DNA of 64,000 nt from Emcibacter sp. GTDB taxonomy: Bacteria > Pseudomonadota > Alphaproteobacteria > Sphingomonadales > Emcibacteraceae. Of this stretch, positions 16,406-24,684 are shown in pieces; within the stretch, counting starts at the first letter, position 1, and each line of letters begins with the position of its first letter. Below the pieces are notes generated by a model. That model was not told the DNA's origin. It was given only the letters and a program-made list of their open reading frames with translations, and did no database searches. The position numbers were made by a program, and so were the translations under genes. The stretch covers positions 186,001 through 250,000 of the forward strand of contig JAJFIQ010000019.1 in the NCBI GenBank assembly GCA_021774785.1. The letters run 5' to 3'.

Positions 16406-18147
16406 GTCTTGTCCCTTACCTTCTGTATATTTTGTTGGTTCAGATGTTCGGCCATTAGCAGGAAGGTGCTTGCGGTCCAGGTGAAACCCGGGTCACGCAA
16501 ACGCTTGCCTGTCAGGGCATTATGATTTTCGGCAAAATCATTATCCTTACACATGCCACAGAAGCGCTCGGCAATATCACTTGCCTGTTCGGTATATCCA
16601 CTCCGTATCAGACCTGAAAAAATAAGATAGGTAGAGGGCCCCCAAATGGGGCCGCGCCAATAGCCGTCTGCCATAAATTTATCACTGCCCGGATGTTCTG
16701 TGGCCAGACCAAAGGGGGTTTTGAACTGCTCAATGGTGGTGGCGAGCCTTTCGCTTATGTTTCTCGGTAGTCTCTTGCCTAACAGTATCGGTAAGCTGTA
16801 GATCAGGCAGTCAGAGGACACAAATTCACCGCGCATGGCTCCCTTGGCGGTAAATTTTTCACCATCCCAAAGTTCTTCAATCAGGGCTTCATACATGCGG
16901 TCTGCTTTTTCCTGCCAAAATATGCTTTTGTCATTATCACCCGTGAGCGTGGCAATTTCTGACAGGCAGTCCATCTGCACGATCAGGAATGTATTCAGGT
17001 CGGGTCCGATAATGGGTACAGTATCATCAAACATGGTGCAGTTATCCCAACCACTGTCATAGCCGTGCAGATAATGGGCTAATTCCGCGCCGGGCAGACG
17101 GCGATAGGTCAGCCAGAAATCCGTCCATTTCTCAAGAGAGGTAAAGAGAGCATGGAGGTTTGGGTCATCTGCGGCGGGTTCAAGGCGTTTGACAAGTTCA
17201 TGAAAAGCCCAACCATGTATGGGCGGTTTGGTATAGTTGAAAATTAGTGACGTATCATTATAGGCATCAGGATAGCAGCCAAATTCATCCTGCTTGTCGG
17301 CCACAACCAGCATTTGGTCCCAGGCAAGCTGTGGCCGCTTGGGAGTCAGTGCCAACGCGTTGAAACAATGGTCCCAACTCCAGACCTTGGCCATATAATT
17401 TTTCGACATCAACATGGTTGGGCGTTTCAATAGGCCGTAGGGTTTCACCACCGCAGACCAAGTGATATAGGCGGCCAATTCCCGCGCGCTCTGATACGCT
17501 CTTTTGCTTTTTGGGCTATCTTCTAACCACTGGGTAAATTCCGCTGCCACGTCGTCACGACATTCTTCGAAGCCTTGTCTGTTTCGGGGTAGCCAGACGC
17601 TTAAGAACATGTCGATGGCGATTTCCCAACTTGTCCCTTCCACTTGGAGTTCAACATCAAATTCTTTTCCAGTTTCTTTTTCACGCGTAGACTGCCAACT
17701 CATCTCACCTTTCAGACATTCGATCTGAAATTTTCGCTGCATAGGTAATATATTGAATGTGGCCAGGCGACCTTTCCCTATGGTCATTTCGGTCGAATAA
17801 ACTTCAGTTCTGAGATGGGGTTTCAATTTTAGGCCAAGGCCATTGCCACGAATACGCAGACTATCTGTGCCGTCAAAGATGATTTCCACAAATTCCCCCT
17901 TGTCGCCAGACCATTTCATGGAATGGGGCTGTGCAACGGGGTAGATATCAACTGGGTTACCCTCTTTTTGAGGGGTGATTTCTATGATGGGTTTCGTGTC
18001 GTTATGATGGCACCTTAAGAAATACCTGTTCATTTCATAGGGATGAAATTTGGCAATGAGGGGCGAAATTGAAAGCCACGACCCGTGGCGACTAAAAGAA
18101 ATATCTTCCAGTGATATTGATTTTTGTATTAAGGCGGCATTGGTCAT
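16402..18147 (-). CDS. GH63/trehalase-like alpha-glycosidase, (alpha/alpha)6 barrel
   Basis: A 581-residue protein without signal peptide, so cytoplasmic. The N-terminal about 200 residues are beta-rich; the rest is an (alpha/alpha)6 toroid with the signature blocks KVWSWDHCFNALAL, HGYDSGWDNCTMFDD (with the probable catalytic acid Asp), GYWRGPIWGPSTYL and FAENHNALTGKRL (with the probable catalytic base Glu), then FTWTASTFLL. These are the GH63-type blocks of inverting alpha-glycosidases. The second, shorter GH63 enzyme at 24685 is closer to mannosylglycerate hydrolases, so this one may act on a related or longer alpha-glycoside. It is translationally coupled to the SSS symporter and begins right beside a LacI-type operator. 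The substrate is not settled. Confidence 0.85.
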   Translation of the reverse strand: MTNAALIQKSISLEDISFSRHGSWLSISPLIAKFHPYEMNRYFLRCHHNDTKPIIEITPQKEGNPVDIYPVAQPHSMKWSGDKGEFVEIIFDGTDSLRIRGNGLGLKLKPHLRTEVYSTEMTIGKGRLATFNILPMQRKFQIECLKGEMSWQSTREKETGKEFDVELQVEGTSWEIAIDMFLSVWLPRNRQGFEECRDDVAAEFTQWLEDSPKSKRAYQSARELAAYITWSAVVKPYGLLKRPTMLMSKNYMAKVWSWDHCFNALALTPKRPQLAWDQMLVVADKQDEFGCYPDAYNDTSLIFNYTKPPIHGWAFHELVKRLEPAADDPNLHALFTSLEKWTDFWLTYRRLPGAELAHYLHGYDSGWDNCTMFDDTVPIIGPDLNTFLIVQMDCLSEIATLTGDNDKSIFWQEKADRMYEALIEELWDGEKFTAKGAMRGEFVSSDCLIYSLPILLGKRLPRNISERLATTIEQFKTPFGLATEHPGSDKFMADGYWRGPIWGPSTYLIFSGLIRSGYTEQASDIAERFCGMCKDNDFAENHNALTGKRLRDPGFTWTASTFLLMAEHLNQQNIQKVRDKT

Positions 18148-18188
18148 ATTCGGTTCCGGATTTGGGCCGTTAAGATATAAATATATTT

Positions 18189-18204
18189 TAGAAACCGGTT
18201 TCTA
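18189..18204. promoter_or_regulatory. LacI-type operator 1
   Basis: TAGAAACCGGTTTCTA is a perfect 16-base palindrome with the central CG of LacI/GalR operators. It lies 42 bases before the glycosidase start, in the divergent intergenic region between the glycosidase/symporter operon and the glycerate kinase/LacI operon. The LacI-family protein encoded at 19582 is the obvious ligand (inference). Confidence 0.82.
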
Positions 18205-18277
18205 TCATATATATTTAACAATAACAATGTTGTTTTATGAGAAAATGGGACTTACTATAGGAAATTATTATAATTAA

Positions 18278-18292
18278 TAAAACCGGTTTCTA
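18278..18292. promoter_or_regulatory. LacI-type operator 2
   Basis: TAAAACCGGTTTCTA repeats the core of operator 1 with one arm degenerate. It ends only 9 bases before the ATG of the glycerate kinase gene, so bound repressor would cover the transcription start or the start codon region. Two operators about 90 bp apart are suitable for repression by looping. Confidence 0.78.
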
Positions 18293-18301
18293 AAATTTGA
18301 T

Positions 18302-19582
18302 ATGATGAAAAATATGAAAGAAAGCCATCAGGCGAATTTTCTGTACGAATTGTTCACCTGTGCGGTGAGTTCAGTCCATCCCTCAAGTTGCCTTAAAGAA
18401 CATCTGCCTAAAGGCCAGATAGAAGGGCGAAACATTATACTGTCTGCAGGCAAGGCAGCAGCAGCTATGGCAAAGGTGACAGTTGAAACCATGGCGGGAA
18501 AGATTGAGGGGCTTGTGGTAACGCGTCATGGTCATTTGACACCTGATATGCCGACATGTCTTGAGGTGGTTGAGGCGGGTCATCCAATCCCGGACACCAT
18601 GAGCCGTGCCGTCGCCCCGCGTATGATGGCGCTTGCAGAATCGGCCACAGAAACGGACCGTATTATTATGCTAGTCTCTGGCGGGGCATCTGCACTTCTC
18701 TCGGCCCCTGTGACGGGGATCACATTCAGTGATAAACAGAGGGTTACAAAGTTTTTATTACATTCCGGAGCCACAATTTCTGAAATAAATTGCGTACGGA
18801 AGCATCTTTCTAGGATCAAGGGTGGTCGGCTTGCCAGAGCAGCCGCGCCGGCAGAAGTCCACAGCTTTCTGATTTCTGATGTGCCCGGTGATGTGCCGAG
18901 TGATATAGCTTCGGGGCCGACAGTCGGAGACGAAACATGCCTTGCGGATGCGGAGAATGTTCTTAACAAATATTGCTGGCATGGTGATGGCAGTATATTA
19001 TCTGCCCTGAAGAATCCAGCCAATGAAAGCCTGTTCCCGGGTGATCCGCTACTAGAAAAATGTCACACAAAAATTGTGGCCCGGGCGGGGGACGCCCTTT
19101 TAACTGCTTCGGAGGTAGCAAGGGAAAATGGCTGGCAGCCTGTAATTTTAGGAGACGACCTTGAAGGAATTGCAGATCTTGTGGGCAGGGAACATGCTGC
19201 CCTTGCCAAGACCTATAAGGAAAAAGGCGGGCGTTGGGCAATTATTTCTGGCGGGGAGATGACCGTAGAGGTGAAAAATCCGAATGGCAAAGGTGGACGT
19301 AATCTGGAATATTTGACAGGACTTGCTATTGGTTTGGATGGGGAGAAAAAAATTTCTGCGCTGGCCTGTGATACTGATGGAATTGACGGGACAGAAGATG
19401 TGGCCGGGGCGGTTATAAATGATGATTTTATGGAGAAATGCCGTGATGCAGGCGTTTCTCCCGCAGAATTTCTTGCACAAAATAATACATATGGTTTATT
19501 TGAGCGGTTGGGGGGCTTTGTAAAAACGGGGCCTACCTTGACCAATGTGAATGATTTTCGGGTTATCCTGATAGGGGGTTGA
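18302..19582 (+). CDS. gckA: Glycerate 2-kinase (GckA/TtuD, MOFRL family)
   Basis: Predicted to phosphorylate D-glycerate to 2-phosphoglycerate with ATP, feeding lower glycolysis. The 426-residue protein has the DUF4147 N-terminal domain, with the SAGKAAAAMAK motif near residue 50, GHPIPD, VSGGASALL and ISDVPGDVPSDIASGPTVGD, and the C-terminal MOFRL domain with GGRNLEYL and ACDTDGIDGTEDVAGA. All hallmark motifs of class II glycerate kinases are present. ATG at 18302 lies 9 bases after an operator and lacks a good ribosome site, so the transcript may be nearly leaderless or translation may begin at ATG 18305 or 18314. It is followed by the coupled lacI gene. A glycerate kinase next to a mannosyl/glucosylglycerate hydrolase implies that glycerate is released from the imported substrate. 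Confidence 0.92.
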   Translation: MMKNMKESHQANFLYELFTCAVSSVHPSSCLKEHLPKGQIEGRNIILSAGKAAAAMAKVTVETMAGKIEGLVVTRHGHLTPDMPTCLEVVEAGHPIPDTMSRAVAPRMMALAESATETDRIIMLVSGGASALLSAPVTGITFSDKQRVTKFLLHSGATISEINCVRKHLSRIKGGRLARAAAPAEVHSFLISDVPGDVPSDIASGPTVGDETCLADAENVLNKYCWHGDGSILSALKNPANESLFPGDPLLEKCHTKIVARAGDALLTASEVARENGWQPVILGDDLEGIADLVGREHAALAKTYKEKGGRWAIISGGEMTVEVKNPNGKGGRNLEYLTGLAIGLDGEKKISALACDTDGIDGTEDVAGAVINDDFMEKCRDAGVSPAEFLAQNNTYGLFERLGGFVKTGPTLTNVNDFRVILIGG

Positions 19583-20604
19583 TGGTTGTGACAGATCAGA
19601 ATGATGAGATGGAAAGAACGCCGCCTATAATGGTGGTGGCAAGGGAGGCGGGTGTTTCAAAAGCAACGGTCAGCCGTGTGGCCAATAATCGTCCCGGCGT
19701 AAATGTAAAAACTCGGCAAAAGGTGCGGGCTGTTATAGAACGTTTGGGTTATCGACCAGATGAAACAGCCCGTGGGTTGTCCCTCGGCAAGAGTGCTAAG
19801 GTTGGGCTTAATATTGGATTTAGCAGCAGGTTAAACCTGCATTTCCTATTGTTTCGGCAGCATCTTGAAGCCGCTCTTTTTTCAAAGGGTTTGCGTATCG
19901 AGCATGTCCCGACGGATGAAAAAGGCTTGCCCGAAAAACATGCGGACTTAATGGTGATCTGTTCGACCTTTGATGAGGACCCTCGGGTGCCGTTTTTGAA
20001 GAATAAAAAAATTCCGTTTGTAGCCCTTGGTAAATGTGCCGCTGATTTCTGGGTTTCTTCAGATGAATATAGTGGTGGCCGACAGGCGGCGGAACACTTG
20101 CTGCGGCTGGGACATACAAGAATGCTTGTGGTGGCGGGAAGTGTTTCCGGTAAGGCTAACATGTCCATACCTTTGCATACACGGGCGACCAGCGAGCGCA
20201 TTCGCGGTTTTCGTGATGCCTTGTTGGATAATGGCGTAGCACTTCCCAACGAAAATATTCTTGAAGGAGAATTTACCGGGCTTGGTGGTTTTCTAGCAGT
20301 AAGGCGCGCCCTGAAAGAGGAAAAGAATTTTTCTGCCGTATTTTCCCTGTCCGATGTTATGGCGGGGGGTGTGATCAAGGCTCTTGAAGATCATAACCTG
20401 CGGGTGCCGGATAATGTTTCGGTAATAGGTTTTGATGAATTGCCGGAAGTGGGCGAATCCATCACTACTGTTCGACAAAATACAGAGGAGCTGGCCAACT
20501 CTGTTGCAGACTTGCTGGAGGAAGCGGCGGCAGGCGCAAGTCCGAGAAACATCATCGTGCCTGTGGAGTTGGTGGTGCGTGGCACGACCATGCGCCATGA
20601 TTAA
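19582..20604 (+). CDS. LacI-family transcriptional regulator
   Basis: A 340-residue repressor-type regulator: N-terminal helix-turn-helix MVVAREAGVSKATVSRVANN with the hinge region ending GYRPDETARGL, then a periplasmic-binding-like effector domain (about 65-335) ending in VSVIGFDELPE and a TVRQNTEELANSVADLL tail, as in GalR/LacI proteins. The ATG at 19582 overlaps the glycerate kinase stop (TGATG) and follows AGGGGGTTG; an in-frame TTG one codon earlier is less likely. It probably binds the two CCGG palindromes at 18189 and 18278, thereby controlling both divergent operons and itself. The inducer may be mannosylglycerate, mannose or a downstream sugar acid. Its last bases overlap the convergent ROK gene by three. 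Confidence 0.92.
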   Translation: MVVTDQNDEMERTPPIMVVAREAGVSKATVSRVANNRPGVNVKTRQKVRAVIERLGYRPDETARGLSLGKSAKVGLNIGFSSRLNLHFLLFRQHLEAALFSKGLRIEHVPTDEKGLPEKHADLMVICSTFDEDPRVPFLKNKKIPFVALGKCAADFWVSSDEYSGGRQAAEHLLRLGHTRMLVVAGSVSGKANMSIPLHTRATSERIRGFRDALLDNGVALPNENILEGEFTGLGGFLAVRRALKEEKNFSAVFSLSDVMAGGVIKALEDHNLRVPDNVSVIGFDELPEVGESITTVRQNTEELANSVADLLEEAAAGASPRNIIVPVELVVRGTTMRHD

Positions 20605-21779
20605 ATGTCATCTTTATTGTTGAAAAAATATTTATGGAAGGGCAGCATGGCAGCCCCAGCAGCCCCTGAATCGCCAGTAAAATCTGAAATCAATATGCGC
20701 GGCATAGCTCGTGGTTCAGCGCGTCGTCCATCATCATAAATTTCAAGATGGGAGATAATATTCCGGGCCAGAGATTTGGGGATACGCCCACCTAGGACGA
20801 TCGCCTCTGTATCCAAAATTGCGGCGACGGCAGATACAACAAGTGAAAGCGCCGGTTCGGTTTTTTCTATCCATTCATTGACACCGGGCCAATCAGGATC
20901 AAATTTATCCAGCATATCCGATATGCCGTCTACTTGAATGCCGTTTTTTTGAATTATGTCGAGTAACAGATCCAGCATTGGCCTGTGGTATTTATCACTT
21001 GGTACTATTAGGCCTATTTCACCGGCATTGCCATTGCAGCCACGCATCATTTCACCGTTGATAACCACACCGCCACCAATGCCGGCGGCAATGAACAGAT
21101 AGACGAAATTTGCATAATTACGCCCTATCCCAATTAGGCTTTCGCCAAGAGCAGCTGCGCTTCCATCATTTTCCACCCAAACAGGCAGGTCAAGCTCCTC
21201 GGATAGGATTTCATCTATATCGATTAAGGCCCATTCATCCAAATTTGGCGGCGTGTTGTATCTAGACCTGCCCCCAAGGCTATAGCCGGAAATAGCAACG
21301 CCGACGCCAAGTATATTTTTGCGGTCAACGTTATGGGTCGTAATGAGGTCATCACAGGTTTGGTGAAGTTTCTCCTTTACCGCACGGCGGGTCATTGCGG
21401 GTAGAATATGTTGTCTTTGTTCCAAAATTGTGCCGGAAAAATCCATCAAGGCGACGGTAACACAGTCCGTCATTAGGGAAATGCCGATGGTATAGGCGTA
21501 ATTCTTTGCCAGATCTGTCGCTATACTGGGTTGTCCGCGTTTGCCAGTGGTAACTTTCCTTTCCGCTACAAGAATTCCCCTATCAATAAGTCCTTTGACA
21601 AGGCGGGAGACGCTTTGTTGTGAAAAACTGGATAACTTGGTGATTTCTGCCAGCGTTCGTCCCGGATTACGCATCATCAGAGATAAAATTTTACGCTCGC
21701 TCTCTGAGCATAACTGACGCCCCGATTCTTTAAAGAACGGTGGGGAAACGATAAAATTTCCTTGGGAGAACTGTCTCAT
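20601..21779 (-). CDS. ROK-family transcriptional regulator (NagC/XylR type)
   Basis: A 392-residue regulator. A winged helix-turn-helix spans about residues 24-85 (AEITKLSSFSQQSVSRLVKG, then KRGQPS), followed by a sugar-kinase-like ROK domain with GVGVAISGY, WVENDGSAAALGE and IAAGIGGGVVINGEMMRG. The usual ROK zinc motif CxCGxxGC after the glycine-rich block is not there; the sequence goes from GNAGEIGLIVPS directly to a helical stretch. It is therefore a sensor, not an active kinase, and may bind sugar differently. It is divergent from the TonB receptor gene at 22102 with an inverted repeat between them, so it probably controls that receptor and perhaps the hydrolase operon after it. Confidence 0.9.
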   Translation of the reverse strand: MRQFSQGNFIVSPPFFKESGRQLCSESERKILSLMMRNPGRTLAEITKLSSFSQQSVSRLVKGLIDRGILVAERKVTTGKRGQPSIATDLAKNYAYTIGISLMTDCVTVALMDFSGTILEQRQHILPAMTRRAVKEKLHQTCDDLITTHNVDRKNILGVGVAISGYSLGGRSRYNTPPNLDEWALIDIDEILSEELDLPVWVENDGSAAALGESLIGIGRNYANFVYLFIAAGIGGGVVINGEMMRGCNGNAGEIGLIVPSDKYHRPMLDLLLDIIQKNGIQVDGISDMLDKFDPDWPGVNEWIEKTEPALSLVVSAVAAILDTEAIVLGGRIPKSLARNIISHLEIYDDGRRAEPRAMPRILISDFTGDSGAAGAAMLPFHKYFFNNKDDI

Positions 21780-21944
21780 GCTACCCTCTTTATACGGCGG
21801 GAGAAAGGAGAAGGGCTGATGTGTATAGCTGGTATGGTATGTATCGTTATCAAAAAATACGTTTCCTTTAATATCTCATAATCAAAAGGTTTTTAGCTTT
21901 TATATAAAGATTACTTTAGTGGGTTTTTAAAGAAAGGCAATTAA

Positions 21945-22009
21945 AAAACTCATAATATACTTATAATAAGTAGTAATATAAGTAAAATAAAAGTTGTAAT
22001 ATGAGTTTT
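21945..22009. promoter_or_regulatory. Inverted repeats between the ROK regulator and the TonB receptor gene
   Basis: In this AT-rich 322-bp divergent region, AAAACTCAT (21945-21953) is mirrored by ATGAGTTTT (22001-22009), and between them lies ACTTATAATAAGT (21959-21971), a perfect palindrome around one base. AT-rich palindromes are usual targets of NagC/Mlc-type ROK regulators, so these are candidate operators. No other gene is seen in 21780-22101. Confidence 0.5.
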
Positions 22010-22101
22010 ATAACGTTATTAACGACTGAATTGCATTTTATATTTGTTGGAGATGTAATGATGAGAAAATTTATGGAAAGTCTATTAAGGAGGACAACAC
22101 G

Positions 22102-24564
22102 ATGAATAACCGAATGATATTAAAACTTCTTTCTGGGGTGGCAGCGATTACGATTTCTTCAGCAGCATTAGCTGCCGAGGATGAAAATGCGAATAATGAA
22201 GATGATTCTGGTATTCTTGCGTTAGAGGAAATAGTTGTAACGGGTACTAGCAAGGCCCGGGCCAGCTTTTTTACGCCGGGGTCAGTTTCGACGATGTCTG
22301 GTGATACGCTTGCGCGTATGACATCAAGCGGGCAAGCAGATATTTTACGCAATATTACAGGGATCAAGGCCGAAGGTGGTGGCGGTGAAGTCGCAGCAAA
22401 CGTCTTTATCAAAGGGTTGCCCTCTGGCGGCCAGTTCCAGTTCACGCCATTGCTTTATGATGGTGTAACTACGCTGAGTTCTTTTGGTTTGAACTCATCT
22501 GCCTTTGATGTTTATTACAGAAATGACATTGGCATTGACCGGGTAGAATTTGTCCGTGGTGGTGCGTCTAACCTTTTTGGACCGGGTTCTGTGGCTGGTG
22601 TCATAAACTATATTTCAAAAACAGGTAGCGATACTCCGGAAAGTGAACTTCAGTTTGAATATGCGGAAGAAGGTCGCTACAGGGCGGATTTTGCGACGAG
22701 TGGCCCTTTGAGTCGCGATTCTAACCTCTATTATGCCATGTCTGGTTTTTATCGTTATGATGAAGGGCCATTGGATACAGGATTGCCAACAGAAGGCTAT
22801 CAACTCAGAGGGAATCTGAAAAAAGAATTTGATGATGGTTCAGGCTCTTTAACTTTCTATACACAGATCATTGACGATGAAGTTCAGTTTTTCTTGCCTT
22901 TTCCCCTAGATGGTCAAACGCGTGAACGGCCAAACGGCAACGATGGTAAAACAGTCTATACTTTGCAGACTAATGAAGCTGCAGCAATTTCTTACCGGAC
23001 ACCTAACGGTGTATTTGAGACCCCTATTGCGGATGGTGTTTCCACACAGGGTGAATCTTTCGCTCTTGTCTTAGATAAAGATGTGGGTAACGGATGGGGC
23101 ATTAATGCCAAAGCAAAATATTCCAGTTATCAACATCAATTCAACCTTTTCCTTGACGGTGATGGTATTGTTAATACGCCGGAAACACTAGCAGGTTTTT
23201 TGGCGGCACGCAATCTTGGTGATTTATCTGATGCATCCTTCACATACACAGGCTCTGGACAAGATGTGCCTGTAGGGGATTTGCTGTTCGGCAACCGACT
23301 TTTGGACCGTAATCGCCCTGTAACAGACGTCACAAGTGAAGTTAATATTACCAAAGACATAAGTGCCGGTGGTTTTGACCACAGCTTCACCCTTGGTGGA
23401 TTTTTTGCAAGAGCAGAAGCTGGTGATGAAAATGTCATTACCACATATCTGGGAGAGTTCAATAACAAACCGCGCCTTGTCGACCTGACTATTACGGACG
23501 GTGCGGGCAATGACATTGCTATCTCGCGCAATGGTGTATTGAATGCCGGGGCAACATTCTCAAACAATGAACATAGTGCAACACGGATTGCTGCCTATGC
23601 AGCAGATCAGTTCGAGAATGATCGTTTTACTTTTGATGTTGGCTTCCGTGTTGAGAAAATCATTGGTGACATTAGCCGTGAGGGTTCGGTGAATGTGCAG
23701 GTGGATGATGACCCTAATCTTGCTCCGGACTTGCAAAATGTACGGACGGGGAGTGGTTCATTCACGCTAGGTTCTGTAAATGACACAGAATGGGCCGTTG
23801 CCGTTGCCGCACTTTATCAGGTGAATGATAACCTCAATGTCTATGCTAATGCCTCTCGTGGGTTCTTTTTTCCTGAAATTCGCAGTGTGAGATTTAGCAG
23901 TTTTGGCGAACCATCTTCCTATGAAGCGGAAATTATCAAACAGGCAGAATTGGGTTTGAAATATTCTGGTGAAAGATTTGCCGCAACATTCGCAGGCTTT
24001 TATGCGAAGCTAGATGATCGTGCCAGTGTAGATTTTGTTAATGATGGACAGGGTGGTGTCACGGAAAGTGTAAGTTTGCAATCCACCGAATCCTACGGTA
24101 TCGAAGCCACCCTCTCTATTTCTATTATGGATAATTTAAGGTTTGATGGTAATGCAACATTGCAGGACCATAAATTAACCAAGAACGATAGAGATGCGAC
24201 TTTGATTGGAAATGAGCTTCGTCGCCAACCTAACATTCTCTATAATGCTGGCTTGTATTATGATGACGATACTTTCGATTTCTCATTCTTCCAGAATTAT
24301 GTCGGTGATAACTTTGCCAATGATTCAAACAGTGTTGAATTGGAAGCGTTTAGCATTTTCCGTCTAGATGCTGGATATACATTTGATTTCGGTGGTGACC
24401 GGAACTCCCGTCTTGGGGTGAGCGTCTTTAACCTGTTTGAAAGTCAGGGTACGACAGAAGGATCACCGCGTCAGGGTACGTCACAGTCAAATACGGGCGA
24501 CTTCTTTGTTGGGCGGCCTATATTGTCTCGCCGGATCACCATACGGTTTAACTATAACTTCTAA
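22102..24564 (+). CDS. TonB-dependent receptor, probable outer-membrane importer of the glycoside
   Basis: An 820-residue outer-membrane receptor. ATG start with a strong AAGGAGG at 22088-22094; signal peptide ends near AALAAED; TonB box LEEIVVTGTS (residues about 43-52); plug domain to about 180, including GIDRVEFVRGGASNLFGPGS and AGVINYISK; then the 22-strand barrel ending RRITIRFNYNF. It is followed by a strong terminator and then the hydrolase/SDR/mannonate dehydratase/lactonase operon on the same strand. The ROK gene is divergent upstream. The ligand predicted from context is mannosylglycerate or a close relative; the sequence itself shows only the family. Confidence 0.92.
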   Translation: MNNRMILKLLSGVAAITISSAALAAEDENANNEDDSGILALEEIVVTGTSKARASFFTPGSVSTMSGDTLARMTSSGQADILRNITGIKAEGGGGEVAANVFIKGLPSGGQFQFTPLLYDGVTTLSSFGLNSSAFDVYYRNDIGIDRVEFVRGGASNLFGPGSVAGVINYISKTGSDTPESELQFEYAEEGRYRADFATSGPLSRDSNLYYAMSGFYRYDEGPLDTGLPTEGYQLRGNLKKEFDDGSGSLTFYTQIIDDEVQFFLPFPLDGQTRERPNGNDGKTVYTLQTNEAAAISYRTPNGVFETPIADGVSTQGESFALVLDKDVGNGWGINAKAKYSSYQHQFNLFLDGDGIVNTPETLAGFLAARNLGDLSDASFTYTGSGQDVPVGDLLFGNRLLDRNRPVTDVTSEVNITKDISAGGFDHSFTLGGFFARAEAGDENVITTYLGEFNNKPRLVDLTITDGAGNDIAISRNGVLNAGATFSNNEHSATRIAAYAADQFENDRFTFDVGFRVEKIIGDISREGSVNVQVDDDPNLAPDLQNVRTGSGSFTLGSVNDTEWAVAVAALYQVNDNLNVYANASRGFFFPEIRSVRFSSFGEPSSYEAEIIKQAELGLKYSGERFAATFAGFYAKLDDRASVDFVNDGQGGVTESVSLQSTESYGIEATLSISIMDNLRFDGNATLQDHKLTKNDRDATLIGNELRRQPNILYNAGLYYDDDTFDFSFFQNYVGDNFANDSNSVELEAFSIFRLDAGYTFDFGGDRNSRLGVSVFNLFESQGTTEGSPRQGTSQSNTGDFFVGRPILSRRITIRFNYNF

Positions 24565-24570
24565 TGATAA

Positions 24571-24607
24571 AGGCAGAGCATTATATGATGCTCTGCCTAA
24601 TTTTTTA
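24571..24607 (+). terminator. Rho-independent terminator after the TonB receptor gene
   Basis: AGGCAGAGCAT (24571-24581) pairs perfectly with ATGCTCTGCCT (24588-24598) across a six-base loop, followed by AATTTTTTATTT. It starts 6 bases after the receptor stop, so the downstream hydrolase gene needs read-through or its own promoter in 24608-24684. Confidence 0.92.
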
Positions 24608-24684
24608 TTTGAAACTACGTCAGATAAAATCGTGACCGGTAAAGAAAATACAATATTTTGCAAATTAGTTGAAACAGGTAAAGA

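Noticed and set aside
18580-19023. Minus-strand open frame of 147 codons
   Set aside because: Antisense to glycerate 2-kinase, whose catalytic motifs are intact throughout this stretch.
19749-20378. Minus-strand open frame of 209 codons
   Set aside because: It lies fully antisense to the well-supported LacI gene; the composition (many Ser, Arg, Pro) is typical of a shadow frame.
23136-23567. Minus-strand open frame of 143 codons
   Set aside because: Antisense to the TonB receptor barrel; no start context and no family likeness.
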